DNA of 64,000 nt from Streptomyces polyasparticus (GCF_014493765.1 NZ_JACTVJ010000029.1:79048-143047), one strand, 5' to 3'; shown: positions 16,559 through 25,137, numbered from the stretch's first letter. Notes: generated from the sequence alone by a model not told the origin. Program-made: numbers and translations.

Positions 16559-16891
16559 TCACTCCGGCCGCGTATCCTCCGGCGTCAGCAAGGTCTCGTA
16601 GTGCGCAGAGCGTGCGTCGAAGCGGGCCAGGACCGCCTGCGCCTCCGCCGGTACGTGGGCGACCTCGTAGTCCTCGCCGACGAACTGCCGTACGGCATCG
16701 AGGGAATCGAAGAACATCACCGTGGAGAACTCCACCTCGCCCTCGGCCAGGGGCCGTCTGAGCAGGTAGGCGCCGTGGTAGCCGGACAGCTTGCGTGCGG
16801 CGATCGCGGGCAGGACCTGGGTGCTGACGACGGACTCGTACGCGTCGGCGTTCTCGGGTGTGGTCCACCCCCGCCAGATTCGAACGATCAT
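16559..16891 (-). CDS. Antibiotic-biosynthesis-monooxygenase-like (dimeric alpha/beta barrel) protein
   Basis: A 110-residue ferredoxin-like-fold protein. It starts with MIVRIWRGWTTPENADAYE, has a central GYHGAYLLRRP strand, VEFSTVMFFDSLDAVRQFVG and the conserved RFDARSAHYETL ending. This matches small dimeric alpha/beta-barrel proteins related to ABM enzymes. No catalytic residue can be assigned. It begins with ATG and ends 42 bases before the APH-type gene, in the same direction, so both could be one operon. Confidence 0.8.
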   Translation of the reverse strand: MIVRIWRGWTTPENADAYESVVSTQVLPAIAARKLSGYHGAYLLRRPLAEGEVEFSTVMFFDSLDAVRQFVGEDYEVAHVPAEAQAVLARFDARSAHYETLLTPEDTRPE

Positions 16892-17002
16892 CCGCCCAGG
16901 CTACCGGCGAGGTCCGACAACTCCCCCGCATTCATCGCAACTTGCTCTCCGACACGGCCCTCCGGCAGCCCTTGCCATCGAGTGCACTCCAACTCCTAGA
17001 CT

Positions 17003-17066
17003 CACGCCTCCAGTCACCTCGCCTCGCCTGACACCACGCCTCCAGTCACCTCGCCTCGCCTGACAC
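17003..17066. repeat. Perfect 32-bp tandem duplication before the aldo/keto reductase
   Basis: Two identical 32-bp units starting CACGCCTCCAGTCACCTCGC at 17003 and 17035. The second ends 27 bases before the aldo/keto reductase ATG, so it occupies that gene's probable leader or promoter. Confidence 0.9.
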
Positions 17067-17093
17067 CACCCACCACCCCGACGGAGCCCCACC

Positions 17094-18146
17094 ATGCGCT
17101 ACCGCGTGCTCGGCAAGACCGGTATCGAGGTCAGTACGCACTGCCTCGGCACGATGATGTTCGGTGCCGTCGGGAACGCCGACCACGAGGACGGCGCGCG
17201 GATCATCCACGCCGCCCTCGACGCCGGGATCAACTTCGTGGACACCGCGGACATGTACTCGGCCGGCGAGTGCGAGGAGATCGTGGGGAAGGCGCTCAAG
17301 GGGCGGCGTGACGACGTGGTGCTCGCGACGAAGGTGCACTTCCCGCTCGGGGAAGGGCGCAACAGGAGCGGGAACTCCCGGCGTTGGATCGTCAGGGCCG
17401 TCGAGGACAGTCTGCGGCGGCTGGACACCGACTGGATCGACCTCTATCAGGTGCACCGGCCGGATCACACCACGGACGTCGAGGAGACGCTGTCCGTGCT
17501 CACCGACCTGGTGCGGGCGGGAAAGATCCGGACCTTCGGGTGCTCCACCTTCCCGGCCGAGGACCTCGTCGAGGCGCACCATGTCGCCGAGCGGCGCGGC
17601 CTGATGCGGCTGCGCACCGAGCAGCCGCCGTACTCGCTGCTCGCCCGCGGTGTGGAGCGGGCCGTGCTGCCCACGGCGCAGCGCCTCGGCATGGGAGTGC
17701 TCACCTGGTCGCCGCTCGCGTCCGGTTTCCTGTCGGGTGCGCAGCGTGCGGGCCGGCCCGTGGACCTCACCACCGGGCGCGCCAAGCTGACTCCCCACCG
17801 CTTCGATCCCGGGATCCCGGGCAACGCCGCCAAGTTCGCGGCCGTCGAGCAACTCGTCGCGCTCGCCGACGACATCGGCTGCACACTGCCCGAACTCGCC
17901 GTCGCGTTCCCCCTCGTCCACCCCGCGGTCACGTCGGTGATCATCGGTCCGCGCACCATGGACCAGCTCACCTCACTGCTCAAGGGCGCGGAACTGCTGC
18001 TCGACGACGACGCGCTCGACCGTATCGACGAGATCGTGGCCCCCGGCACCGACCTCTACCGGGCCGACGGCGTCTGGCAGCCCCCGGCGCTGACCGACTC
18101 CCGTCTGCGCCGCCGCCCGGCCGCCGAACGGCCGGCCGCGGGCTGA
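17094..18146 (+). CDS. Aldo/keto reductase
   Basis: A 350-residue NADPH-dependent (beta/alpha)8-barrel oxidoreductase. The catalytic tetrad is visible: Asp50 and Tyr55 in DTADMYSAGE, Lys80 in LATKVHF, His121 in YQVHRPD. C-terminal cofactor residues lie in SVIIGPRTMDQL. The long form with SGNSRRWIVRAVEDSLRRL resembles the AKR11/12-type bacterial enzymes acting on sugars or small aldehydes; the substrate is unknown. It stands alone and its leader has a 32-bp tandem duplication. A SnoaL-like gene follows 75 bases later. Confidence 0.93.
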   Translation: MRYRVLGKTGIEVSTHCLGTMMFGAVGNADHEDGARIIHAALDAGINFVDTADMYSAGECEEIVGKALKGRRDDVVLATKVHFPLGEGRNRSGNSRRWIVRAVEDSLRRLDTDWIDLYQVHRPDHTTDVEETLSVLTDLVRAGKIRTFGCSTFPAEDLVEAHHVAERRGLMRLRTEQPPYSLLARGVERAVLPTAQRLGMGVLTWSPLASGFLSGAQRAGRPVDLTTGRAKLTPHRFDPGIPGNAAKFAAVEQLVALADDIGCTLPELAVAFPLVHPAVTSVIIGPRTMDQLTSLLKGAELLLDDDALDRIDEIVAPGTDLYRADGVWQPPALTDSRLRRRPAAERPAAG

Positions 18147-18221
18147 ACCCGGCCCGCGCACGGACCACTTGATCCCTGCACGCCTCTTGGCTACGGCACC
18201 CCCGCCCCCGAGACTGACCCG

Positions 18222-18695
18222 ATGACGCAGCGCGTGGATCTCTCGAATCTGATGGACCGCCTGGCCATCGACTCACTGATCACCGATTACGCCAACATCG
18301 TCGACGACGGCGCATGGGCCGCGTATCCCGGGATCTTCACCCAGGACGGGCGGGCCGACTACACCTCCTCCGGCGGCGAGGAGGGCACGGCGCGGGAGAT
18401 GGCCGCGTGGCTGGAGCAGACGCTCCAGCTGTTCGCGATGCGGCAGCATCTGATCGTCAACCGGAAGATCCGGTTCGAGGTCCTCGACGGCAACACCGGC
18501 GACACGGCCACGGCGCAGGCCGACATGTACAACCCGATGCGGATGGGCGACGACGGCGGTCCGCCGGACCTCGAGTGCGGGGCGCGCTACTCCTTCACCT
18601 TCCGGCGTACGTATGCGGGTTGGCGTATCTCGAAGCTCGTCGTGCACGAGAAGTGGCGCCGGATGAAGCCGCCCACGCGCGCGGACCTCGACTGA
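18222..18695 (+). CDS. SnoaL-like / NTF2-fold protein
   Basis: A 157-residue protein with the NTF2-like alpha+beta barrel pattern: LAIDSLITDYANIVDDG followed by the YPGIFTQDGRADYTSSGG strand and late strands ARYSFTFRRTYAGWRISKL. The family includes polyketide cyclases, dehydratases and ring-hydroxylating-dioxygenase beta subunits. Asp residues in the pocket are present but the reaction is not readable. It is co-directional with the aldo/keto reductase 75 bases upstream and may be co-transcribed. Confidence 0.88.
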   Translation: MTQRVDLSNLMDRLAIDSLITDYANIVDDGAWAAYPGIFTQDGRADYTSSGGEEGTAREMAAWLEQTLQLFAMRQHLIVNRKIRFEVLDGNTGDTATAQADMYNPMRMGDDGGPPDLECGARYSFTFRRTYAGWRISKLVVHEKWRRMKPPTRADLD

Positions 18696-18716
18696 CGCCC
18701 CGGCTGCAGACCGGCG

Positions 18717-19268
18717 TCACGTCTGCCACAGAAAGGCGGCCTCGCCACAGGGCTCGCAGTGGAAGACGTAACCGCGGCCGCCTCCGCCGAAGTTGGCGGC
18801 GGTCTCGTAGTCGGCGCCCTCTTCGAGTTCGGCCGTGAACGTCATACGGCCGGCGCAGGACGGGCAGTCAGGGGTCTCGTCGCCCTGGATCCACTCGGGT
18901 TCGCCGCCGAGCCGCCCCAGAACGCGTTCCTCGGTGGGCGCGTCGGCCGGGTGGGTGCGCAGCGCCGTGACCGCGCCGAGCAGCGTCTCGCCCTCGGACG
19001 GAACGGCGGCCGCGGTGAGTTCGCCCCGGAACAGGAAGGCGCGGTTGGCGCCGCCGGTGGCATCCCACTCGTCGCACATACCGGGGTCGTTCTGGCAGAA
19101 GAAGACCGAGACCGTCCCGAAGGCGAGCGGCAGATGGGCGAGGAACTGCTGCGCCCCTTCGCACTCGCGGCACAGCGGCCAGACGAATCCGTCCGCGACG
19201 AGGGGAACACCGCCCGTGCGCAGGTCAGGGGCGTCGGCTGCGGCTTCACCGCCGTTGATCAGGAGCAT
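18717..19268 (-). CDS. Conserved hypothetical protein with zinc-type Cys pairs
   Basis: A 183-residue soluble protein with three cysteine clusters: PLCRECEG (residues 31-38), a CQNDPGMC near residue 57, and CPSCAGRM plus CEPCGEA at the C-terminus. These look like two zinc ribbons flanking a beta-rich core (LAFGTVSVFF, RAFLFRGELT), reminiscent of DUF1963 or PDCD2-like folds, though I cannot assign the family. The ATG at 19268 is used; a GTG two codons upstream is equally possible. It is convergent with the SnoaL-like gene. Confidence 0.75.
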   Translation of the reverse strand: MLLINGGEAAADAPDLRTGGVPLVADGFVWPLCRECEGAQQFLAHLPLAFGTVSVFFCQNDPGMCDEWDATGGANRAFLFRGELTAAAVPSEGETLLGAVTALRTHPADAPTEERVLGRLGGEPEWIQGDETPDCPSCAGRMTFTAELEEGADYETAANFGGGGRGYVFHCEPCGEAAFLWQT

Positions 19269-19396
19269 GACCACAGACTAGGTGCACCCCTGGGTACCCG
19301 AGCCAGGGGGCTCGTACCCCGCCCGCTCTCCACGCACTCTGTCCGAGATCGTCCGCAAAGCGCACACTGGAACTCCGGGGGCGAGGGAGGCGCGGT

Positions 19397-20986
19397 ATGG
19401 GCGGCTCGGAGGGTGTGCGGGAGTCCTGGGCGCGGAGGTTGCGCTCCCCTTGGTGGCGCGGCCTTGCCGCCGTGGCGGCCGGGGCGCTGCCCGCGCCGGC
19501 CTTCCCCGAGCCGAACTGGTGGTGGTTCGCCTATGTCGCGCTCGTGCCGTGGCTGCTGCTGGTGCGTTCCGCGCCGAGCGCCCGGCGGGCCGGTCTGGAC
19601 GGCTGGCTGGGCGGGACCGGCTTCATGCTCGCGATGCATCACTGGCTCGCCCCGAATCTGCATGTGTTCACGGTCGTCATCGCCGCGCTGCTCGGGCTGC
19701 TCTGGCTTCCCTGGGGTCTGCTCGTACGGCATCTGCTCGGCGGCGCGCCGTCCCGCACGAGGGCTGCCGCCGCGCTGGCCGTCGTGCCCTCGGCCTGGCT
19801 GATCGCCGAACTCGTCCGTTCCTGGGAGGGGTTGGGCGGCCCGTGGGGCCTGCTCGGGTCCAGCCAGTGGCAGCTGGAGCCCGCCCTGCGGCTCGCATCC
19901 GTGGGCGGGGTGTGGCTGGTCACGCTGGTGATCGTCGCCGTGAACACGGGCGTGGCACTGCTGCTCGTCCATCCTCCCGCGCGGCTCCCCGCGGTCGGCG
20001 GCATCGTGGTCGCGGCCCTCGTCACGACCGCCGTCTGGGCCTGGGCTCCGCGTCCCGAAGAGGCCGGCCGTGTACGGGTGGCCCTCGTCCAGCCCGGCAC
20101 CGGCAACGGGGTGGGCCTGAGCGGCAACCGTTTCGACCGCGAGGAGGCCCTGACGCGCACCCTCGTCGGCCGCGACGTGGATCTGGTCGTCTGGGGCGAG
20201 AGCAGCGTCGGCTTCGATCTCGCCACGCGTACGGACCTCGCCGACCGCCTCGCCCGCCTCTCGCGCGAGGTGGGCGCGGAGATCCTCGTGAACGTGGACG
20301 CGCGGCGTTCCGACAAGCCCGGGATCTTCAAGTCCTCGGTCCTGGTCGGCCCGGAGGGTCCGACCGGGGCGCGCTACGACAAGATGCGGCTCGTCCCCTT
20401 CGGCGAGTACGTGCCCGCACGGTCGCTGCTCGGCTGGGCGACCTCGGTCGGCGAGGCCGCCGGCGAGGACCGCAGGCGGGGCACGGCGCACGTGGTGATG
20501 CCGATCGGCGAGGGCTGGACGGTGGGCCCGCTGGTCTGCTTCGAGTCCGCGTTCCCCGACATGAGCCGCCAACTGACGCGCCGCGGCGCCCAGTTGTTGC
20601 TCGCCCAGTCGGCCACGTCCTCCTTCCAGGACAGCTGGGCGCCCGAGCAGCACGCCTCGCTCGCGGCGATGCGTGCCGCCGAGAACGGCCGCCCGATGGT
20701 GCACGCCACGCTGACCGGCGTCTCCGCGGTGTACGCCGCCGACGGGTCCCGTATCGGCGAGGCACTCGGCACCGAGGAACGCGTCACCGGCGTGTACGAC
20801 ATCCCGCTGACCTCGGGCACGACCCCGTTCGTCCGCTTCGGGGACTGGGCGGTGTACGCCGCCCTCGGCGTCCTCGCCGTACTGCTCGCCTTCGAGGGCG
20901 TACGGGCGTTCAGGCAGCCTGCTCCGCCGCGCTCCGCACGATCCGCTCGCACAGCTCATGCGTCGCCAGTGCGTCCCGTGCGCTGA
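19397..20986 (+). CDS. lnt: Apolipoprotein N-acyltransferase
   Basis: A 529-residue membrane enzyme that adds the third acyl chain to lipoproteins. Six or so helices (residues 20-225) precede a nitrilase-like domain with the Glu-Lys-Cys triad: Glu268 (VVWGESSVGF), Lys329 (RYDKMRLVPFGEY) and Cys381 (LVCFESAF). A final helix follows near residue 487. Actinobacteria do N-acylate lipoproteins, and the window encodes several probable lipoproteins. The C-terminal 26 codons overlap the converging Gfo/Idh gene by 77 bases, so the last residues are lower-complexity. The chosen ATG has a modest ribosome site. Confidence 0.93.
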   Translation: MGGSEGVRESWARRLRSPWWRGLAAVAAGALPAPAFPEPNWWWFAYVALVPWLLLVRSAPSARRAGLDGWLGGTGFMLAMHHWLAPNLHVFTVVIAALLGLLWLPWGLLVRHLLGGAPSRTRAAAALAVVPSAWLIAELVRSWEGLGGPWGLLGSSQWQLEPALRLASVGGVWLVTLVIVAVNTGVALLLVHPPARLPAVGGIVVAALVTTAVWAWAPRPEEAGRVRVALVQPGTGNGVGLSGNRFDREEALTRTLVGRDVDLVVWGESSVGFDLATRTDLADRLARLSREVGAEILVNVDARRSDKPGIFKSSVLVGPEGPTGARYDKMRLVPFGEYVPARSLLGWATSVGEAAGEDRRRGTAHVVMPIGEGWTVGPLVCFESAFPDMSRQLTRRGAQLLLAQSATSSFQDSWAPEQHASLAAMRAAENGRPMVHATLTGVSAVYAADGSRIGEALGTEERVTGVYDIPLTSGTTPFVRFGDWAVYAALGVLAVLLAFEGVRAFRQPAPPRSARSARTAHASPVRPVR

Positions 20987-21815
20987 GCAGCTTGCCCGCC
21001 CGCACCGCGTCGACGAACGCGAGGACGACCTGCTCGATACCGCGCTGGCGGGCCACCGGCACCCAGTCGCCGCGGCGCCGCACGCTCGGCTGGCCCTTGT
21101 GGTCGACGATCTCGGCGAGGTTGCGCACCTCGCGCTTGGTGTCCTGGCCGGAGACCTCGAGGATCTCCTCGGCCGAACCGCTGAGCCGGTTCATGATGCC
21201 GAGCGCCGTGAAGCCGTCGCCGGCGAGCTGCAGCACGACATGGTGCATCAGGCCGTCCTGGACGCGGGCGCGCACCGTGACGTCGTCGATCTGCCCGGGC
21301 GCCAGGAAGCGCAGGGTGTCGACCACGTGGATGAAGTCGTCGAGCACCATGGTGCGGATGTCCTCGGGCAGCCCGACCCGGTTCTTCTGCAGCACGATCA
21401 GCTCGCGCGGGTGCTCGGCGCACTGCGCGTAACCGGGTGCATGGCGCCGGTTGAAGCCGACCGCGAGCGAGACACCGCGCTCCTCGGCGAGCTCCACGAG
21501 CCGCTCGGAGTCGGCCAGTTCGTAGGCGAGCGGCTTGTCGACATACGTGGCGACGCCGGCCTCGATGAGCCGCGTCACGATCTCGGGATGCACGGCGGTC
21601 GGCGCGTGCACGAACGCGGCGTCCAGGCCGACGGCGAGCAGCGAGTCGAGATCGGCGTGCAGGTGCTCGGCGGGGACGCGGTGGGTGGCGCCGACCCGCG
21701 CGAGGGTCTCAGGGCTGCGCGTCTGCAGGTGCAGCTCGGTGTCGGGCAGGGTGGTCAGGACCGGCAGGTAGGCCTTCTGTGCGATGTCGCCCAGACCGAT
21801 GCAACCGACCTTCAC
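20910..21815 (-). CDS. Gfo/Idh/MocA-family NAD(P)-dependent oxidoreductase
   Basis: A 301-residue protein with an N-terminal Rossmann fold (MKVGCIGLGDIAQKAYLPVL) and the family motif YVDKPLAYE near residue 91, followed by the beta-sheet substrate domain with DDFIHVVDTLRFL. It probably oxidises or reduces a sugar, inositol or similar ring. The GTG start has GGGAGA seven bases upstream and overlaps the monooxygenase stop (GTGA), so the two genes are coupled and both are predicted to be under the TetR regulator. Its 3' end overlaps lnt by 77 bases. Confidence 0.92.
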   Translation of the reverse strand: MKVGCIGLGDIAQKAYLPVLTTLPDTELHLQTRSPETLARVGATHRVPAEHLHADLDSLLAVGLDAAFVHAPTAVHPEIVTRLIEAGVATYVDKPLAYELADSERLVELAEERGVSLAVGFNRRHAPGYAQCAEHPRELIVLQKNRVGLPEDIRTMVLDDFIHVVDTLRFLAPGQIDDVTVRARVQDGLMHHVVLQLAGDGFTALGIMNRLSGSAEEILEVSGQDTKREVRNLAEIVDHKGQPSVRRRGDWVPVARQRGIEQVVLAFVDAVRAGKLLSARDALATHELCERIVRSAAEQAA

Positions 21816-23029
21816 GATGAATCTCCCTGCCTCTGCGCCAGGCTCTCCGGCGGCCTTTTCGCAGCATACGTGGCCTGCGGCGGCCGCCAGTCCGCGATGG
21901 ACTCGAAGCTCTTGAGCATCAGGTTAGGGCCGAGCCGCGAGACCGTAGCGATCAGCGCGTTGCGCGCCAGGACGAGCGGGCCGCTGCCGACCATTTCGAG
22001 GCGTGCGGTCCTCGCGGCCTGGCGCGCGATCCCCATGGTGCGCGGCAGCCGCTCCCGGGTGTACGCGGCGAGGTCGAGGCGCGGGTCCCGCGCGTCGCCC
22101 GCGTGGTGGGCGAGGACGACGGCGTCCTCGATGGCCTGGTTGCCGCCCTGCCCGAGCATCGGCACCATCGCGTGTGCGGCATCGCCCACCAGGGCGACCC
22201 GGCCGCGGTGGTACGCGGGCAGCGCGGTAGCCATGTGGTGCACGTCATGGCGCAGCACCTGTGCGGCGTCCGCGGCGGCGAGGATCGCCGGGACCGGGTG
22301 GTGCCAGCCTGCGAACAGCCGGTGCAGGGCGGCCAGTTCACCCTCGGGAGCCCGCTCGCCCTCGGGCGCGCGGGCGGCGGCATAGGCGTAGGTGCGCCCG
22401 CCCTTGAGTGGCTGGGTGCCCCAGATCCGGCCCCTGCCCCAGGTCTCGTGCGGCGCGAACGGCTCCCGCGGAGTCGGCACCACCACGCGCCAGGTGGTGT
22501 AACCCGAGTACACGGGCCCGGGATGGTCCGGGAAGAGCACACCCCGCACTCCGGACCGCACTCCGTCGGCGCCGACCACCAGCTCGGCCTCGTACGCGCC
22601 GTCGTCGGTGCGGACGACGGCCGGCCGGTCCGGCCCTCCGGCATCGGTGAGCCGGGCCGCGCTCGCGGTGCGCAGCACGCCGTCGGGCAGGGCGGAGACC
22701 AGGACGTCGACGAGATCGGCCCGGTGCACGGCGACCAGCGCACCGCCGAACCTGTCGGCCACCTCGGCCACATCCGTCCGCGCCAGCCAGCGCCCGCTCG
22801 GCGAGCGCATCCCGCCCTCGCCCTGCCAGGCGCCGAGGTCACGGACGCGGTCGCCGAGGCCGATGACGTCGAGGGCGCGCTGCGCGTTCGGCGAGAGTCC
22901 GATACCCGCGCCCACCGGTTCGAGGGACCCGGCGCGTTCGAGGACCGTGACGGTCCAGCCGCGCTGGTGCAGGGCGATGGCGGCGGTCAGGCCGCCGATA
23001 CCGCCGCCGATGACAAGGGCACGGGGCAT
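21812..23029 (-). CDS. FAD-dependent monooxygenase (PHBH/UbiH-like)
   Basis: A 405-residue class A flavin monooxygenase. The ADP-binding GGGIGGLTAAIALHQRG starts at residue 7, a DG motif in LVVGADGVRSGVR lies near residue 150, and the second FAD motif GRVALVGDAAHAMVPMLGQG lies near residue 275. Relatives hydroxylate aromatic acids or phenols. GGAGGAG six bases before the ATG fixes the start. It is first in an operon with a Gfo/Idh dehydrogenase and is divergent from a TetR gene, with two palindromic operators between them; an aromatic ligand is likely. Confidence 0.93.
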   Translation of the reverse strand: MPRALVIGGGIGGLTAAIALHQRGWTVTVLERAGSLEPVGAGIGLSPNAQRALDVIGLGDRVRDLGAWQGEGGMRSPSGRWLARTDVAEVADRFGGALVAVHRADLVDVLVSALPDGVLRTASAARLTDAGGPDRPAVVRTDDGAYEAELVVGADGVRSGVRGVLFPDHPGPVYSGYTTWRVVVPTPREPFAPHETWGRGRIWGTQPLKGGRTYAYAAARAPEGERAPEGELAALHRLFAGWHHPVPAILAAADAAQVLRHDVHHMATALPAYHRGRVALVGDAAHAMVPMLGQGGNQAIEDAVVLAHHAGDARDPRLDLAAYTRERLPRTMGIARQAARTARLEMVGSGPLVLARNALIATVSRLGPNLMLKSFESIADWRPPQATYAAKRPPESLAQRQGDSS

Positions 23030-23080
23030 GGGAACTCCTCCGGTCGGCCGGGGTGCATGGACAGGTCCGCCCACCCCGGC

Positions 23081-23094
23081 ACTACACCTGTAGT
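23081..23094. promoter_or_regulatory. TetR operator candidate 1
   Basis: ACTACACCTGTAGT is a 14-bp palindrome broken only at its centre. It sits 52 bases upstream of the monooxygenase ATG and pairs with a near-identical site whose centre is 32 bases away. Confidence 0.75.
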
Positions 23095-23112
23095 CCTTCT
23101 GCGATCGACCGT

Positions 23113-23126
23113 ACTACACATGTAGT
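23113..23126. promoter_or_regulatory. TetR operator candidate 2
   Basis: ACTACACATGTAGT is a 14-bp perfect palindrome. It lies 23 bases before the TetR ATG and repeats site 1 with one base changed. The centre-to-centre distance of 32 bases is three helical turns, which places both on one face. Confidence 0.78.
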
Positions 23127-23148
23127 GAGTGCCGGTAGGGTGGCCGTC

Positions 23149-23736
23149 ATGGCAGCTCGCAGCACCGGCGCCCCGCGCGCCGAACTCATCGCCGACACCG
23201 CACTCGCCCTGCTCGCCGAACGCGGGATGCGCGGCCTGACGCACCGCGCCGTGGACGAGGCGGCCGGACTGCCGCAGGGCTCGACGTCGAACCACGCGCG
23301 CACCCGCCTGGCTCTGCTCGAAACGGCCGTACGACGGCAGGCGGAGCGCGAGGCCCAGGTGCTCACGCCCGAGGAGATGCCCGTACCGGGGACGGATTCG
23401 ATCGCGGCCGGACTCGCCCTCGCGCTGCACCGCTACCTGACGCAGCAGCCCCAACTCGTGATCTCCCGTTACGAACTGGCGCTCGAAGCCACGCGCCGCC
23501 CCGAGCTGCGCACCTTCTACGACGAGGCGGGCCGGCGCTTCCGTGAACCGGTCACGGCACTGCTGCGGGCGGCGGGCTCGGCCGACCCCGAGCGCCACAC
23601 GCTCTCGCTCGTGGCCTGGTGCGAGGGCGTGATGTTCTCGTGCGCCGCGGGCTCGTTCCATGCGGCGGCGCCCACGCACGAGGAACTCACGCGGGGCATC
23701 GACGAGTTGCTGAGCGGCATGCTCGCCCGGCACTGA
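23149..23736 (+). CDS. TetR-family transcriptional regulator
   Basis: A 195-residue TetR protein. The N-terminal helix-turn-helix covers LAERGMRGLTHRAVDEAAGL and the STSNHARTRLALL recognition region. The C-terminal ligand domain starts near residue 75 and contains a cysteine-flanked core (LVAWCEGVMFSCAAG). The ATG at 23149 is chosen since upstream sequence is occupied by operators. It is divergent from the monooxygenase-dehydrogenase operon, so autoregulation plus repression of that operon is the simplest model. Confidence 0.93.
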   Translation: MAARSTGAPRAELIADTALALLAERGMRGLTHRAVDEAAGLPQGSTSNHARTRLALLETAVRRQAEREAQVLTPEEMPVPGTDSIAAGLALALHRYLTQQPQLVISRYELALEATRRPELRTFYDEAGRRFREPVTALLRAAGSADPERHTLSLVAWCEGVMFSCAAGSFHAAAPTHEELTRGIDELLSGMLARH

Positions 23737-23810
23737 GCTCCGTCACCCGTGTGGGGCAACCTGCACCGGTCGGCTCCCCAAACCGCGCCGGAACCCGCAG
23801 AGTTGCGCGA

Positions 23811-24266
23811 GTGCATCGAACGACCCGAGCCGCGCTGCTCCTCTCCCTCACGGTCACGGCCGTCTCCGGCTGTGTCGCCGTGAAGTCTCCCGCCGCACCG
23901 CCCACCACTCCGTCGGGGCCGGCCGCGGCGCCCTCGGCCAAGGGCCATGCGGAGCCGCAGATCGTGCAAGCCCCGGCGCACGAGGCGCTGGAGCGCGTGC
24001 GCGCCGAGGAGCAGGAGCGCGCCCCACAGGCGCCCGGGGTGGTCCGTACGCCTGCCGCCGAGCCCGCTCCCGTACGGGAAGCGGCGCCCGATGCCGTACG
24101 GGAATCGGGCGCCGCACCGCACGCGGACACCGCACCGGCCCTGCCGCGCGCACAGCCGCCGGGGGCACTGCCCTCGACGGCCGTGTGCACGCTCGGCGAG
24201 CAGTACGGCGGCTGGCCGGCGGACAGCCCACAGGCTCTGATCTGCCGGGGCGCCTACGGGGGTTGA
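23811..24266 (+). CDS. Ala/Pro-rich lipoprotein of unknown function
   Basis: A 151-residue predicted lipoprotein. The signal peptide (ALLLSLTVTAVSGC) has lipobox VSGC near residue 21, followed by a low-complexity Ala/Pro/Glu region of about 90 residues. The conserved-looking end is CTLGEQYGGWPADSPQALIC, a Cys pair that could be disulfide-bonded. The GTG start is inferred from the lipobox position because no strong ribosome site is visible. No family is recognised. Confidence 0.65.
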   Translation: MHRTTRAALLLSLTVTAVSGCVAVKSPAAPPTTPSGPAAAPSAKGHAEPQIVQAPAHEALERVRAEEQERAPQAPGVVRTPAAEPAPVREAAPDAVRESGAAPHADTAPALPRAQPPGALPSTAVCTLGEQYGGWPADSPQALICRGAYGG

Positions 24267-24307
24267 GCCCGGCGGTCATGGCCGTCGGCCGGCGCAGCTG
24301 CCGCGTG

Positions 24308-24415
24308 AGGAACTGCTGAGGCAGATGCCGCTTGAGGGACCGCTGGCGCAGCTGGCGCGCGAGGGACCACTAACGCAGATGCCGCGCGAGGGACCACTAA
24401 CGCAGATGCCGCGCG
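24308..24415. repeat. 27-bp tandem repeat array at the 3' end of the hydrolase gene
   Basis: Four 27-bp units run from 24308, 24335, 24362 and 24389. The two inner ones are identical (AGGGACCACTAACGCAGATG). The unit at 24389 contains the hydrolase stop codon (TAG on the minus strand); the next also has TAG, while the outer two have CAG there. In frame they would encode degenerate nine-residue copies of SLARHLR. Confidence 0.88.
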
Positions 24416-25137
24416 AAGAAGCTCGCCCCGTCCTCCCCCGCGTGCGCGGGCACGCCGGTGTGGCCACCCATATTGGCGTGCAGGGATTTCTCCTTCGAGC
24501 CGAAGGCGTCGAACAGGTCGAGGGCCGCCTGCCGGTCGTTGCCCTCGTCGTCCCACTGCAGCAGGACGTGCAGCGGAATGGCGATCCGGCGGGCCTCGTC
24601 GAACGTGGCCCGCGGCACGAAGCTGCCCGCGAAGAATCCGGCGGCCGCGATGCGCGGCTCGACCACCGTGAGCCGGACACCGAGAGCGATCACTCCGCCG
24701 GAATAGCCGACCGGGCCGCTGACCTCGGGGAGCTCGAGGAGCGCGTCCAGGGCGGCCTGCCACTCCGGGACCGCCCGGTCGACCAGCGGGAGGATCAGCG
24801 CGTCGATGATCTCCTCGCTGACGCGCTCGCCGGCCTCCAGTGCCCGGCGCAGCCCGGCGCGGGCCTCCTCGGTGCCGGGCGGACTCGGCCGCTCCCCGCC
24901 TCCGGGGAGCTCGATGGTGGCCGCGGCGAATCCGTCCGCGGCAGCGCTGCGGGCTCGCGCCACCAGCCGGGGGTACATCCGGCCGAGCCCCAGCGGAGGG
25001 TGCCCGAGCAGGATCAGCGGGGCCGGTGCGGAGGCGGTCGCGGACGCAGGGGTCCACAGGAACCCGGGGATGTCGCCGAGGGTGAAGGCGCGCTCGAGCA
25101 CGCCGTCGTCGAGACGCTGTTCAGAAGTGAAGTGCAC
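24397..25137 (-). CDS. Alpha/beta hydrolase
   Basis: A 246-residue serine hydrolase with an oxyanion strand LILLGHPPLGLGR, the nucleophile elbow GYSGGVIALG (Ser about 147), and the acid/His positions in LLQWDDEGND and MGGHTGVPAHAGE. The fold and spacing are nearest to dienelactone-hydrolase-like proteins. No signal peptide is present. The GTG start has AAAGG upstream. The last five codons lie in a 27-bp unit that continues past the stop for three more copies, evidence that this protein once had, or elsewhere has, a longer repetitive tail. Confidence 0.88.
   Translation of the reverse strand: MHFTSEQRLDDGVLERAFTLGDIPGFLWTPASATASAPAPLILLGHPPLGLGRMYPRLVARARSAAADGFAAATIELPGGGERPSPPGTEEARAGLRRALEAGERVSEEIIDALILPLVDRAVPEWQAALDALLELPEVSGPVGYSGGVIALGVRLTVVEPRIAAAGFFAGSFVPRATFDEARRIAIPLHVLLQWDDEGNDRQAALDLFDAFGSKEKSLHANMGGHTGVPAHAGEDGASFFARHLR

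Noticed and set aside
24308-24415. CRISPR-like array
   Set aside because: The units are contiguous with no spacers, and there are no cas genes.
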